The translations under genes and the position numbers were made by a program. The notes below the pieces were generated by a model. That model was not told where the DNA came from. It saw nothing but the letters and a program-made list of their open reading frames with translations, and ran no database searches. A DNA stretch of 64,000 nt, taken from Terriglobia bacterium. GTDB lineage: Bacteria; Acidobacteriota; Terriglobia; Bryobacterales; Bryobacteraceae. The stretch covers positions 83,076 to 147,075 of the forward strand of contig JAJPHN010000014.1 of NCBI GenBank assembly GCA_021325235.1, written 5' to 3'. Shown in pieces: positions 8,229 to 16,998 of this stretch (the first letter of the stretch is position 1; every line of letters starts with the position of its first letter).

Positions 8229-9728
8229 ATGCCGTCCGTTCCCAAGCTTTTGCCCCGTGTTTGCGTAGCTTTGGGATTTCCGACAACCGGCGAGCTCAGC
8301 CGAACGGCCGAACGTGAGTACAAAGACGGCGCGACTCTTCTCGAATTTCGCCTCGACTATCTGAAAAATCCAAGTACGGGTGTCGATTTGATTCGCAGAT
8401 TTCGACAGGCGAATCCGGATGCGCAAATTCTTGCGACCTGCCGCCATCGGCGCGCGCACGGGCAGTTCGGCGGCTCTATCGAAGACCAAATCAGGCTTCT
8501 AAAAGCTAGTGCGGACGCCGGCGCGGCCTTTCTTGACTGCGAAATTGAAACCGCCGAGAAGGCCAAAACCATGATGCGTGATTTGCGAGAGCAGGTCCCG
8601 CTGATCGTCTCGTATCACAATTTTGAAAGCACGCCTGCACTCGACTCCGTGCTGCGCCGCCTGGTCTCGGTTCCCGCTGATATTTACAAGATCGCCACCA
8701 CCGCGCGCAAGCCAAGCGATAACCTGCGGCTCATGCAACTCCTGCGCAACGCCGACGGGCATCCGATGATCGTGGTGGCCATGTCGGAAATCGGGGCGCC
8801 GAGCCGAATTCTTTCACCCTCGCTCGGGTCGCTGTTCACCTACGCCGCGCCCAATGATCAGGAAGGCACCGCTCCCGGCCAGCTGGCAGCACGCACGCTT
8901 CGCACACTGTATCGCTCGGACAAGCTCAGTAAACAAAGCCGCGTTTACGGCATCATCGCCGATCCGGTATTTCATTCAAAATCGCCGTACATTCATAACC
9001 GTGCTTTCCAATCGCGCCGGCTGGATGCGGTGTATGTCCCCTTTCTGGTGAAACAGAATCAGCTGGCCGACTGGATGAAGTTTGCCTGCGATCTGCCGGT
9101 CGCTGGTTTCAGCGTCACGATACCGCACAAGCGCCGGATCCTGCGTCACCTCGATCAGATCGAGCCGCTGGCGCGTCGAATCGGCGCGGTGAATACCGTT
9201 TGGCGGAAGGCAGGGAAATGGCGCGGCACCAACACGGATGCCGATGGCGTGCTTAAACCGCTCGGCCGCCATCTGCGCCTGGCGAACGCCTCTGTGTTGA
9301 TCGCCGGTTACGGCGGGGCTGCGCGAGCGGCGGCAGTGGCACTGCACGACGCCCGTGCTACGGTCGCGATCACGGGGCGTAATCTTTCGAGCGCGCAGAG
9401 TCTGGCTCGAGTCATCAAAGGGGAGGCGCTTACGCTTCGCCAGGCGCAGCAGCGTAAATTCGACGTTCTAATTCACGCTACACCCGTCGGGATGGTGCCG
9501 AAGGTCGACGACTCGCTTTTCAACGATTCCGTACCGGCATCGATTGTGCTTGATATGGTGTACAACCCGCACGAGACGTTGCTGCTCAAGCGCGCCCGCG
9601 CAGAGGGATGCACGATCATTCCGGGAGCGGAGATGCTGCTCGAGCAGGCAGTCTCGCAATTTGAAATCTGGACCGGCGAGAGCGCGCCGCGCGAGGCAAT
9701 GCGTCATGCGCTCGAAGCGCATTTGTGA
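8229..9728 (+). CDS. aroDE: Fused 3-dehydroquinate dehydratase (type I) and shikimate dehydrogenase
   Basis: One 499-residue protein carries out steps 3 and 4 of the shikimate pathway. Residues 1-230 are a type I dehydroquinase: EFRLD at 39-43, catalytic histidine H130 in SYHNFE and Schiff-base lysine K154 in IYKIAT, plus the SRILSPSLGS and APGQ signatures. Residues 238-499 are shikimate dehydrogenase: the substrate-binding HSKSP motif near 249, catalytic lysine K301 in TIPHK, the NTDADG motif with D337, and a Rossmann glycine motif GYGGAARA. All key residues are present, so both halves should work. The fusion is known from plants and some bacteria. It converges on the response-regulator gene. 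Confidence 0.95.
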   Translation: MPSVPKLLPRVCVALGFPTTGELSRTAEREYKDGATLLEFRLDYLKNPSTGVDLIRRFRQANPDAQILATCRHRRAHGQFGGSIEDQIRLLKASADAGAAFLDCEIETAEKAKTMMRDLREQVPLIVSYHNFESTPALDSVLRRLVSVPADIYKIATTARKPSDNLRLMQLLRNADGHPMIVVAMSEIGAPSRILSPSLGSLFTYAAPNDQEGTAPGQLAARTLRTLYRSDKLSKQSRVYGIIADPVFHSKSPYIHNRAFQSRRLDAVYVPFLVKQNQLADWMKFACDLPVAGFSVTIPHKRRILRHLDQIEPLARRIGAVNTVWRKAGKWRGTNTDADGVLKPLGRHLRLANASVLIAGYGGAARAAAVALHDARATVAITGRNLSSAQSLARVIKGEALTLRQAQQRKFDVLIHATPVGMVPKVDDSLFNDSVPASIVLDMVYNPHETLLLKRARAEGCTIIPGAEMLLEQAVSQFEIWTGESAPREAMRHALEAHL

Positions 9729-9752
9729 CCTTTGAGCATCTCTGGCCGCGTG

Positions 9753-10271
9753 CTAAGACGCGCGGTGTGAAAGCGCGAGGATGACGCGGTCGGTAAGCTC
9801 TTCGATCATGGCGGGCATGGCCATGTCGAGCGCGAGCGTTACGGCCGCACGGACGGTCGCGCGATCGAAGGTTGCGCCTGAAGCAACAGCTTCGACAATC
9901 GTGGGTCTGCTAGCCAGCAGTTTCTGCGCGGCGTCGAGCAGCGCTGAGGCTTCGAATGGCTTGCGCAGAATTGCATCGGCCCCAGCGTTTTTCGCATCCT
10001 GCTCATCGAACTCGTCGGCCGGAGCGGGCGCGAAGATAATGGGCAGCGCACGGTAACGCTCCTGAGCCCGCAGGAAGCGCGCAATCTCGAAGGCGTTCCG
10101 GGTAGGCAGATAGAGATCGAGCACGAGCAGATCCGGTCTGGCATCTTCAAGGCGTCGGAGCGCACTGGCACCGTCGGTCACGCTCACCACTTCATGGCCC
10201 TGCCCGCCCAATATCTGCTCTGCTAGACGAAGTGCCTGCGGGCTATCGTCCGCAAGCAGAATACGGCTCAT
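9753..10271 (-). CDS. Response regulator receiver protein with short C-terminal extension
   Basis: A single receiver domain with the acidic pair D8/D9 (LLADDS), phospho-acceptor D52 (LLVLDLYLPT) and conserved lysine K104 (ILRKPF). After about residue 120 comes a roughly 50-residue helical extension with no DNA-binding motif, so it probably acts by protein contact. It is translated from an ATG overlapping the bamD stop by four bases. No histidine kinase lies beside it. Linkage to an outer-membrane assembly gene is unusual, but may be a transcriptional convenience. Confidence 0.88.
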   Translation of the reverse strand: MSRILLADDSPQALRLAEQILGGQGHEVVSVTDGASALRRLEDARPDLLVLDLYLPTRNAFEIARFLRAQERYRALPIIFAPAPADEFDEQDAKNAGADAILRKPFEASALLDAAQKLLASRPTIVEAVASGATFDRATVRAAVTLALDMAMPAMIEELTDRVILALSHRAS

Positions 10272-11635
10272 TGCTGCGGCGCGGACTGCTGTGAAGAGGG
10301 CTGGGTCGTGCTCGGGGTAGTTGAGTTGCCGGTCCCGTTCGCAGGAGAGCTCGAACCAGTTGCGGGCGTTGCGTTCGCGCTTGCGCCCTGCTTGTCCTGC
10401 TCCTTCTTCTTTTTCTTCTCGAGCTTGGCCTGTTTTTTGGCCTGTTGAGCGCGGAGCTTCTTCAACTCGGCATCGCGATTGGTAGGCAGCGGCTGATTCG
10501 CTGCGGCATTCGTAGCCGTGCCGCCGTTTTCGGTTTTGCGTGCATCCGGCGAAGAGTCAAGCGCGCTATTGATACCTACGGTGCTGGCGCTCACCTCAGT
10601 GGTGCCGGTTCCTGTGCCGGTGTTGCCGCCGCTCGTCTCCGTGTTATTCGGCACTGGAACACTAGCTGGAATCGTCTTCTTTGGATCGGTCATGGTGGGC
10701 TGCCCCATGTGGGCCGCATGATCCACGTCCGGACCACTGCTCATCAGTCCCATTGCCTTGCCAAACAAGCTATGGTGGCGATAGTTCTCCATGTTGTACT
10801 TCTCGCGCTGCAAGGCGGCCTGATCCGGTTGCGGAACCGGCATCTCGAGATCTTCCAAACGCTTCTTGGCATCGTCGGCTCGCGGATCGAGCGGGTACTC
10901 GCGCACAATGCGTGCGAACATCTCGCCTGCAGTCTTGCGGAAACGCGGACCCATCTTCGAATACGCATCGCCCGCTTCATAAAGCGCTTCGCCGGCCTTG
11001 CTATAAAGCGGATATTGGTCCACTACGGCATTGAGCCGATTGGCCGCGGCCGGATTCATATCGCGTCTCCAGTAGAAGTTGCCGACTACAAATTCGTGCT
11101 CGGCCAGGCTCTCCTGGATCTCGCGCAGCTTCTGCGCAGCCTGCGGAGCGAACTTACTGTTTGGAAATTGCACCAGCACCTGACGGCATTCTTCTTCCGC
11201 GCGCAGCGTCTGAGTCCAGTCGCGATCGCTCTTATCCATCTGCTTATAGTGGATGTCGCAGACTCGGTTCTGCGCCTCGGCCGCCTCTTCCATATTGGGA
11301 TAGAAGAGGATGAAGTCTTTGTACTCGGCTTCCGCCTGCGCGAGACCGTTGGCGCCGCCTTCGCGGTACCAGCTGTCGGCCACCGCCAGCTTGGCCTTCG
11401 CCATGTACTCGCTCGATTCATAGGTGCTCATCATGGTCTGCAGCGAGATACGAGCCGTTTCGTAGCGGCCTTTCTCAATGTCCTTGATGGCCTGATCAAA
11501 GAGAACTTTGTCGGGCTGCTGCGTGTTCTTGGTAATCGGCGTCTCGTACTTCTTGTGAAAGCAGGAGGTCGCCAGACACGCCGCCGTGAGCGCCAGAAGC
11601 GCTTTTCGCCCGGAGCGTAGCAGAAAGAAATTCAT
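10268..11635 (-). CDS. bamD: BamD-like outer-membrane assembly lipoprotein with long low-complexity tail
   Basis: A lipoprotein of the BAM complex that inserts beta-barrel proteins into the outer membrane. The signal peptide ends in a lipobox (LATSC, acylated cysteine near residue 25). Residues 40-270 are TPR-like repeats typical of BamD/YfiO (YETARISLQTM, AEAEYKDFILFYP, EECRQVLVQFPNS, YPLDPRADDAKKRLEDL). E. coli BamD is about 245 residues; this one has about 170 extra. The tail includes a lysine/glutamate-rich block (QAKLEKKKKKEQDK) and an end rich in S, T, Q and P. The tail is probably disordered. Order on the strand is rpe, bamD, response regulator, with a 4-base gap and then a 4-base overlap. 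Confidence 0.85.
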   Translation of the reverse strand: MNFFLLRSGRKALLALTAACLATSCFHKKYETPITKNTQQPDKVLFDQAIKDIEKGRYETARISLQTMMSTYESSEYMAKAKLAVADSWYREGGANGLAQAEAEYKDFILFYPNMEEAAEAQNRVCDIHYKQMDKSDRDWTQTLRAEEECRQVLVQFPNSKFAPQAAQKLREIQESLAEHEFVVGNFYWRRDMNPAAANRLNAVVDQYPLYSKAGEALYEAGDAYSKMGPRFRKTAGEMFARIVREYPLDPRADDAKKRLEDLEMPVPQPDQAALQREKYNMENYRHHSLFGKAMGLMSSGPDVDHAAHMGQPTMTDPKKTIPASVPVPNNTETSGGNTGTGTGTTEVSASTVGINSALDSSPDARKTENGGTATNAAANQPLPTNRDAELKKLRAQQAKKQAKLEKKKKKEQDKQGASANATPATGSSSPANGTGNSTTPSTTQPSSQQSAPQQ

Positions 11636-11639
11636 AGAA

Positions 11640-12314
11640 CTAAACCTTGATACTCAGCGCCCCACGGGCGGAGTGCTGCAATTCCCGAAAGGCCTCGGAT
11701 GCGTCCCTCGTCCCAAAAACCGAGGAGCCCGCTACTACCCAGTCCACGCCGGCGCGCGCGATCTCGGCGATATTCTCTCGCCCTGCGCCGCCGTCAATCT
11801 CGATTGCAAAATTCAGTCCGCGTTCGGAGCGCAACCGAACCAGTTCGCGCACTTTCCCAAGCGAGCGCGGAATGAATTTCTGGCCCCCGTAACCCGGATT
11901 GACGCTCATTACCAAAACATAATCGACGATGCCAAGAACTTCGGTCAGCACGGCCACAGGTGTCGCGGGATTGATCACCACTCCAGCCAGAGCGCCGTGA
12001 TCGCGGATCATGTGCAACGTGCGATCCAAATTCCGGCAGACTTCGTAGTGCACGCTTACGCTGTCGGCACCGGCCTTGATAAAGATAGGGGCGTATGTAT
12101 CCGGGTCGTCGATCATCAGGTGATGATCGAGTTTGACGTGCGCCGAGCGCCGGATGGATTCAGTAATCGGCGTCCCCATGGTGAAATTTGGAACAAAATG
12201 CCCGTCCATGATGTCCACATGGATCATTTGGGCGCCGGCCTGCTCAACCGAACGAATTTCTTCGCCCAGCCGCATGAAGTCCGCGGCAAATATGGAGGGA
12301 ACGATCTGAATCAC
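11640..12314 (-). CDS. rpe: Ribulose-phosphate 3-epimerase
   Basis: Interconverts ribulose 5-phosphate and xylulose 5-phosphate in the pentose phosphate pathway. At 224 residues it is the normal length. Family motifs are intact: VPSIFAADF at the start, the metal-ligand region MIHVDIMDGHFVPN, KLDHHLMI, VNPGYGGQKFIP, and EIDGGAGRENI with the second catalytic aspartate. It begins with GTG at 12314, since no ATG precedes the first strand. It is the first gene of a unit with bamD four bases downstream. Confidence 0.95.
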   Translation of the reverse strand: MIQIVPSIFAADFMRLGEEIRSVEQAGAQMIHVDIMDGHFVPNFTMGTPITESIRRSAHVKLDHHLMIDDPDTYAPIFIKAGADSVSVHYEVCRNLDRTLHMIRDHGALAGVVINPATPVAVLTEVLGIVDYVLVMSVNPGYGGQKFIPRSLGKVRELVRLRSERGLNFAIEIDGGAGRENIAEIARAGVDWVVAGSSVFGTRDASEAFRELQHSARGALSIKV

Positions 12315-12462
12315 TCGAGCCTGACGATAGCCGAAGGTATAGCCCGGGCACCGGGAGCCGTGGCTTTTCGGATCATTTCGATGGTATCACGTAAAGCGCA
12401 GACCGGCATGGAATACACACTCGATCCGATCTGTTCCGAATGGAGTGGCGGCCCGTGTTTTC

Positions 12463-12552
12463 TGGCGGTGAGGGTGGGATTCGAACCCACGGAACCCGTA
12501 AAGGTTCAACGGTTTTCGAGACCGCCCGATTCAACCGCTCTCGCACCTCACC
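12463..12552 (-). tRNA. tRNA-Ser (anticodon CGA, reads UCG)
   Basis: Read on the minus strand, a seven-pair acceptor stem is formed by GGTGAGG (12552-12546) and CCTCACC (12473-12467). The anticodon loop is CTCGAAA, giving anticodon CGA. A long variable arm follows, as expected for a class II serine tRNA. The T arm contains GGTTCGAATCC. The discriminator base is G, and CCA is encoded at 12465-12463. It sits 24 bases after the end of the deoxyhypusine-synthase-like gene. Confidence 0.96.
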
Positions 12553-12576
12553 GCGGCCTTTTAACACGATAGCAGG

Positions 12577-13554
12577 CTAGCAGCCTAATACGTAGGCGAA
12601 TACCAGCGGCGCTACGATCGATGCATCCGACTCGATCACGTACTTCGGGGTGTCGATGCTCAGCTTCTCCCAGGTGATCTTTTCGTTGGGAATCGCGCCC
12701 GAGTAGGAGCCGTAGCTCGTGGTCGAGTCGCTGATCTGGCAGAAATAACCCCAGAGCGGCGTATCGTCCCGCTCCAGATCCTGCCTAAGCATCGGCACTA
12801 CGCAAATCGGGAAATCGCCCGCAATTCCGCCGCCGATCTGAAAGAAACCGATCGAAGCTGCCTTAGCGGTCTTCGTGTACCAGTCGGCCAGCGACATCAT
12901 GTACTCGATTCCCGTACGCACTGTATGCACATTCTTGACGTCGCCCGAAATGCAGTGCCCGGCGTACATATTGCCCAGCGTTGAATCTTCCCAGCCCGGC
13001 ACAAACATCGGCAAATTGCGCTCCATTGCCGCATACAGCCAACTGTCCTTCTTGTCGATTTGGAAACTCTTCTGCAACTCCGCCGACTGCAGGATGCGGA
13101 AAAAGAACTCATGCGGAAAGCGCCGCTCGCCGGCCTGATCCGCCGCCATCCACTCTTTCAGAATCACGCCTTCAATGCGCCGCATCGCTTCCTCTTCGGG
13201 AATGCAGGTATCTGTGACGCGGTTCATGTGACGGTCGAGCAGTGCCTGCTCATCTTCCGGCTTCAGATCGCGCCAGTGCGGCACGCGCTCATAAAAGTCA
13301 TGCGCCACCAGGTTGAAAACGTCTTCCTCGAGATTGGCGCCGGTGCAGCAAATGCCGTGAACCTTATCCTGCCGGATCATCTCGGCTAACGACACGCCCA
13401 GTTCGGCTGTGCTCATCGCGCCTGCCAGCGTTACAAACATCTTTCCGCCGTTTTCGAGGTGCTTCTTGTAGCCTTCGGCTGCATCCACCATCGTTGCGGC
13501 GTTGAAGTGGCGAAAATGGTGCCTAATAAATTGCGTAATCGGACCGGGATTCAT
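12577..13554 (-). CDS. Deoxyhypusine-synthase-like protein (bacterial polyamine-related family)
   Basis: A 325-residue member of the deoxyhypusine synthase fold, which uses NAD to transfer an aminobutyl group from a polyamine. Bacterial members are linked to homospermidine-type polyamines, since bacteria lack eIF5A. I start at the ATG at 13554, which has a GGAG six bases upstream; the frame to 13587 is not needed. The N-terminal LAGAMSTAELG, the NAD-region CCTGANLEED, and the C-terminal YVIESDASIVAPLVFAYVL fit the family. Where human DHS has its catalytic lysine (GGGVVKHH), this protein reads GGGIAGDF at 241-248, so the lysine is absent. Substrate and activity are therefore uncertain. Confidence 0.85.
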   Translation of the reverse strand: MNPGPITQFIRHHFRHFNAATMVDAAEGYKKHLENGGKMFVTLAGAMSTAELGVSLAEMIRQDKVHGICCTGANLEEDVFNLVAHDFYERVPHWRDLKPEDEQALLDRHMNRVTDTCIPEEEAMRRIEGVILKEWMAADQAGERRFPHEFFFRILQSAELQKSFQIDKKDSWLYAAMERNLPMFVPGWEDSTLGNMYAGHCISGDVKNVHTVRTGIEYMMSLADWYTKTAKAASIGFFQIGGGIAGDFPICVVPMLRQDLERDDTPLWGYFCQISDSTTSYGSYSGAIPNEKITWEKLSIDTPKYVIESDASIVAPLVFAYVLGC

Positions 13555-13618
13555 CGTCTTCTCCCATTGATCTTCGCATCCCGGCACCGCTTGAGTTGCT
13601 ACGCTCAGACAAAGCCGC

Positions 13619-15274
13619 TTGCGCGTCAGGATACGAATCAGTCACTCGCCCGTCCGGCCCGATTCTTCAGCGGCGGCACAGGCAGTCGCTTTCGAGCAGA
13701 CGCCGCCATCCACTCCCGGTCCCAAGCTCGGTGGCTCTTCGCGGGTGGCTCTCGGTATTCTTCTAAGCCGTCTCGCCGGGCTGATTCGCGAGCGCGTGAT
13801 CGGCCATTATTTCGGCAACTCTGCCGTGATTGGCGTCTTTCGCGCGGCGTTCAAAATTCCGAACCTTCTGAGCAACCTGTTCGGCGAGGGCGTTCTCTCG
13901 GCAGCTTTCATCACCGTCTATGCGAAGCTTCGCGCCGAGGGCCGGGAAGACGACGCACGCAAGTTAGCGGCAGCGGTGTTCAGTCTGCTGGCGTGTGCCT
14001 GTTCGGTGCTGGTTGCGGCGGGTGTTCTGGCAACGCCCTTGCTGATTGATCTGATCGCACCCGGATTTCATGGTGCCGACCGCGAACTGACGATTCGGCT
14101 GGTGCGCATTCTGTTTCCGGCTGCGGGCATGCTGGTCATGAGCGCCTGGTGCCTGGGCGTACTGAATAGCCATCGGCGATTCCTGCTGTCTTATTCGGCA
14201 CAGGTTGTGATGAACGTAACCATGATCGCCGCGCTCATTCTCTTTGGCCGCTATCTTGCGCAGGAGCAGGCCGTGGTCGTATTGGCCTGGTCGTGCGTGG
14301 CCGGCAGTGTTCTCGTGTTCCTCGTCCAGGTGCCGAGCGTTCTCGAACTGCTGCCGCATTTCCGCCCGGTACTCGATATCAGTTCCGATCCGGTTCGCCG
14401 CGTATTGCGCAACTTCGGTCCGGTGTTTGCAAGCCGTGGCGTCGTCCAGATCAGCGCCTACATCGATCAGATCATTGCCAGCTTTCTCGGGCCGGTTGCG
14501 GTGGCCGCGCTTGGCTATGCGCAGATCATCGCCGTTCTGCCGATCAGCCTCTTCAGCATGTCTGTCTCCGCGGCCGAATTGCCGGAATTTTCAAGCGTGA
14601 CTGGCGAACGGGAAGAGTTGAACGCACGGCTGCGGACGCGTCTTGCCGCTGGTTTGCGGAGAATCGCGTTTTTTATTGTTCCGTGCGCGGTCGCGTTTCT
14701 GGTGATCGGGGATGTACTCGTCGCAGCGCTGTATCAGAGCGGCCGTTTCCATTACTCAGACGCGGTGTACGTGTGGTCCGCGCTGGCCGGCTCGGCCGTA
14801 GGATTGCTCGCCAGCTCGCTCGGCCGTCTGTATTCTTCTGTCTTCTACGCTCTGCAGGACACGCGCACACCTTTGCGTTTTGCGATTGTACGCGTCGTTT
14901 TGACCACCGGCCTGGGAGTGATCTTCGCGCTATATGTGCCGGCCTGGATCGGCATCGATCAAAAGTGGGGCGTCGCTGGCCTGACCATTTCGGCGGGTCT
15001 CGCGGGCTGGGTGGAGTTTGGGCTGCTGAGGCGCGCGCTGGCTCAAAGAATCGGTCCGGCGCCTCTCTCGATCGCGTTTACCGCCAAGCTTTGGACGGTT
15101 GCATTCGCCGCCGGCGCAACTGGCTATGGCATCAAGTCGCTGCTCGGCACACGACACCCGTTGCCCCTGGCGGTGATCGTCATTGGTCTGTACGGCCTGA
15201 TCTATTTCGCGGGTACGGCCGCGTTGCGCGTCCCCGAATCGAAAGCAGTGCTGAAACGGGTTTTCTTCCGTTGA
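13619..15274 (+). CDS. murJ: Lipid II flippase MurJ
   Basis: An integral membrane protein of the MOP superfamily that flips lipid-linked peptidoglycan precursor across the inner membrane. The signature N-terminus is present: LLSRLAGLIRERVIGHYFG followed by FRAAFKIPNLLSNLFGEGVLSAAFI. About 13-14 hydrophobic segments follow. The start is not clear. A stop lies upstream at 13592 and no ATG follows before the domain, so I use the TTG at 13619. A GTG within the GGSSRVALG stretch is possible and would trim about 40 poorly conserved residues. The gene ends four bases before the convergent recN. Confidence 0.92.
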   Translation: MRVRIRISHSPVRPDSSAAAQAVAFEQTPPSTPGPKLGGSSRVALGILLSRLAGLIRERVIGHYFGNSAVIGVFRAAFKIPNLLSNLFGEGVLSAAFITVYAKLRAEGREDDARKLAAAVFSLLACACSVLVAAGVLATPLLIDLIAPGFHGADRELTIRLVRILFPAAGMLVMSAWCLGVLNSHRRFLLSYSAQVVMNVTMIAALILFGRYLAQEQAVVVLAWSCVAGSVLVFLVQVPSVLELLPHFRPVLDISSDPVRRVLRNFGPVFASRGVVQISAYIDQIIASFLGPVAVAALGYAQIIAVLPISLFSMSVSAAELPEFSSVTGEREELNARLRTRLAAGLRRIAFFIVPCAVAFLVIGDVLVAALYQSGRFHYSDAVYVWSALAGSAVGLLASSLGRLYSSVFYALQDTRTPLRFAIVRVVLTTGLGVIFALYVPAWIGIDQKWGVAGLTISAGLAGWVEFGLLRRALAQRIGPAPLSIAFTAKLWTVAFAAGATGYGIKSLLGTRHPLPLAVIVIGLYGLIYFAGTAALRVPESKAVLKRVFFR

Positions 15275-15278
15275 AATT

Positions 15279-16955
15279 TCAGACGCTCTGGCCCGCCTGA
15301 ATCAGCTGTTCCGCATGCTTCAGTGCCTCGGCGGTAATCTGCTCGCCGGAGAGCATCCGGCCAATCTCGCGCGCTCGCTGCTCCGCACTCAGCTCTTCTA
15401 TCTGCGTGCCGACTCGACCCTTTCTCTCGATCTTCGATACCGCGAAATGCTGATCGGCGAAACCCGCAATTTGCGCCAGGTGCGTCACACAAATCACCTG
15501 ATTCGCTTTGGACAGCATCTTCAGACGGCGGCCCACCGCAGCCGCAGCCGCACCGCCCACACCCGCGTCTACCTCATCGAAGACCAGCGTTGTTGCCGAA
15601 TGGCGCTTCGCACCCTCACCGGCCGCTGTCTTCAGCGCCAATGCAATGCGAGAGAGTTCGCCGCCTGAAGCAATTTTCTCCATCGGCTTCAATTCCTCTC
15701 CGCGGTTCGGCGAAACCAGAAAAGTGATTTCGTCGATTCCCGTGGCGGACCACTCGCGACGCTCCACACCGATTCGGAAACGCGTGCCGCCCATCATCAG
15801 TCCTTTGAGCTCGTCTTCCACCGCCTTGCTCAATTTTGCGGCTGCGGAGTTTCGGGCTGCACTCAGCTTCTGCGCGCGGTCTTCATACTGCCTGGCCAGT
15901 TCGCAACGCTCTCTCTCGAGTGCCGCTCGATGTTCGCTTGCATTTTCGACCTCGTCAATCCGCCGGGCCGCCTCCTCTCGAAACTTCAAAACATCTTCCA
16001 GGCTTCCGCCGTATTTTCGCTTGAGCCGGTCCAGTGCTGCAAGTCTCGATTCGATCGTTTCCAGGCGCGCCGGGTCCCCTTCGAGCTTTCCGAGATAATC
16101 GCGCAGTGAGTACGCCGCCTCATCGAGCAGTACCGAAGCCTGGCGCAGAGAAGCGGCTGAGTCCTCGAGCGTCGCGTCGATTCGCGTCAGCTCATCCATC
16201 CGCTTCAACGTGTGCTTGAGCTGTGCTGTTGCGCTCGTTTCCGCGTCGTATAAAGCGTCGAAAGCCGCAGCAGCGCTTTCCTGCAGCCGCGTCACATTCT
16301 GCAGAATTTTTCGCTCGGCTTCGAGTTCCGCGTCTTCGCCCGCGCGAGGCGACACCGAATCAATCTCTTTCCGCTGAAACGTCCAGAGATCGAGCAGTCG
16401 CAGCTTTTCCTGCTCGCTGCGATCGAAATCGGCCAGTTTCTCCCCGAGCGACCGCCACTCACCAAACAGCCGGCCCACCTCAGCCCGCAACTCGAGAGTG
16501 CGCGCGTAGGAATCGAGCAGATCGCGCTGGGCTTCGGCTGTGAACAAGGACTGTTGATCGTTCTGACCATGTATATCTCCGAGCGCGGCAGCAAGCTGGC
16601 GTAGAAATGCTGTGGTGACGGGACGATTGCTGACAAACGCGCGCGACTTTCCGTTTGCGGTTATCTCACGCTCGATGATCAGCTCGTCCTCGCCGGTTTC
16701 AATCCCCGCATCGGAGAGCAATCGCTCGAGTTCCGGTGTCATCTCGATGGAAAAGATGCCGGAGACGCGCGCGCGAGAAGCTCCGCTGCGAATCATCTCC
16801 GCCGAGGCGCGCGCGCCCAGCAGAAGACCGAGCGAATCCACCACAATCGACTTGCCGCTTCCAGTCTCGCCCGACAGCACATTCAAGCCATCGCCGAATC
16901 GAATGCGCGCCTGCTCAACGACCGCGTAGTTTTCGACGATCAATTCGAGCAGCAT
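15279..16955 (-). CDS. recN: DNA repair ATPase RecN
   Basis: An SMC-like ATPase that acts at DNA double-strand breaks. At 558 residues it is the normal length. The Walker A (GETGSGKS) lies at about 29-36, long coiled-coil arms run from about 170 to 350, and the C-terminal half has the signature SGGELSRIALALK, Walker B LVFDEVDAGVGG and the D-loop region. The end (EIGRMLSGEQITAEALKHAEQLI) is typical. It is 43 bases downstream of kdsA on the same strand, so it may be read from the kds operon or its own promoter. Confidence 0.95.
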   Translation of the reverse strand: MLLELIVENYAVVEQARIRFGDGLNVLSGETGSGKSIVVDSLGLLLGARASAEMIRSGASRARVSGIFSIEMTPELERLLSDAGIETGEDELIIEREITANGKSRAFVSNRPVTTAFLRQLAAALGDIHGQNDQQSLFTAEAQRDLLDSYARTLELRAEVGRLFGEWRSLGEKLADFDRSEQEKLRLLDLWTFQRKEIDSVSPRAGEDAELEAERKILQNVTRLQESAAAAFDALYDAETSATAQLKHTLKRMDELTRIDATLEDSAASLRQASVLLDEAAYSLRDYLGKLEGDPARLETIESRLAALDRLKRKYGGSLEDVLKFREEAARRIDEVENASEHRAALERERCELARQYEDRAQKLSAARNSAAAKLSKAVEDELKGLMMGGTRFRIGVERREWSATGIDEITFLVSPNRGEELKPMEKIASGGELSRIALALKTAAGEGAKRHSATTLVFDEVDAGVGGAAAAAVGRRLKMLSKANQVICVTHLAQIAGFADQHFAVSKIERKGRVGTQIEELSAEQRAREIGRMLSGEQITAEALKHAEQLIQAGQSV

Positions 16956-16998
16956 TGCCCGAATTATAAGCTGTCGGCTAACGGCATCGCTAAGAAGG

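Noticed and set aside
10445..11620. A 391-residue plus-strand open frame opposite bamD
   Set aside because: Antisense shadow of a lipoprotein gene with lipobox and TPR motifs.
12373..12567. A 64-residue minus-strand open frame over the tRNA
   Set aside because: Its residues (VRERLNRAVSKTVEPLRVP) are the familiar false translation of a serine tRNA gene.
11586..12572. A 328-residue plus-strand open frame across rpe and the tRNA
   Set aside because: It is antisense to rpe and ends in another false tRNA translation (VRVGFEPTEPVKVQRF).
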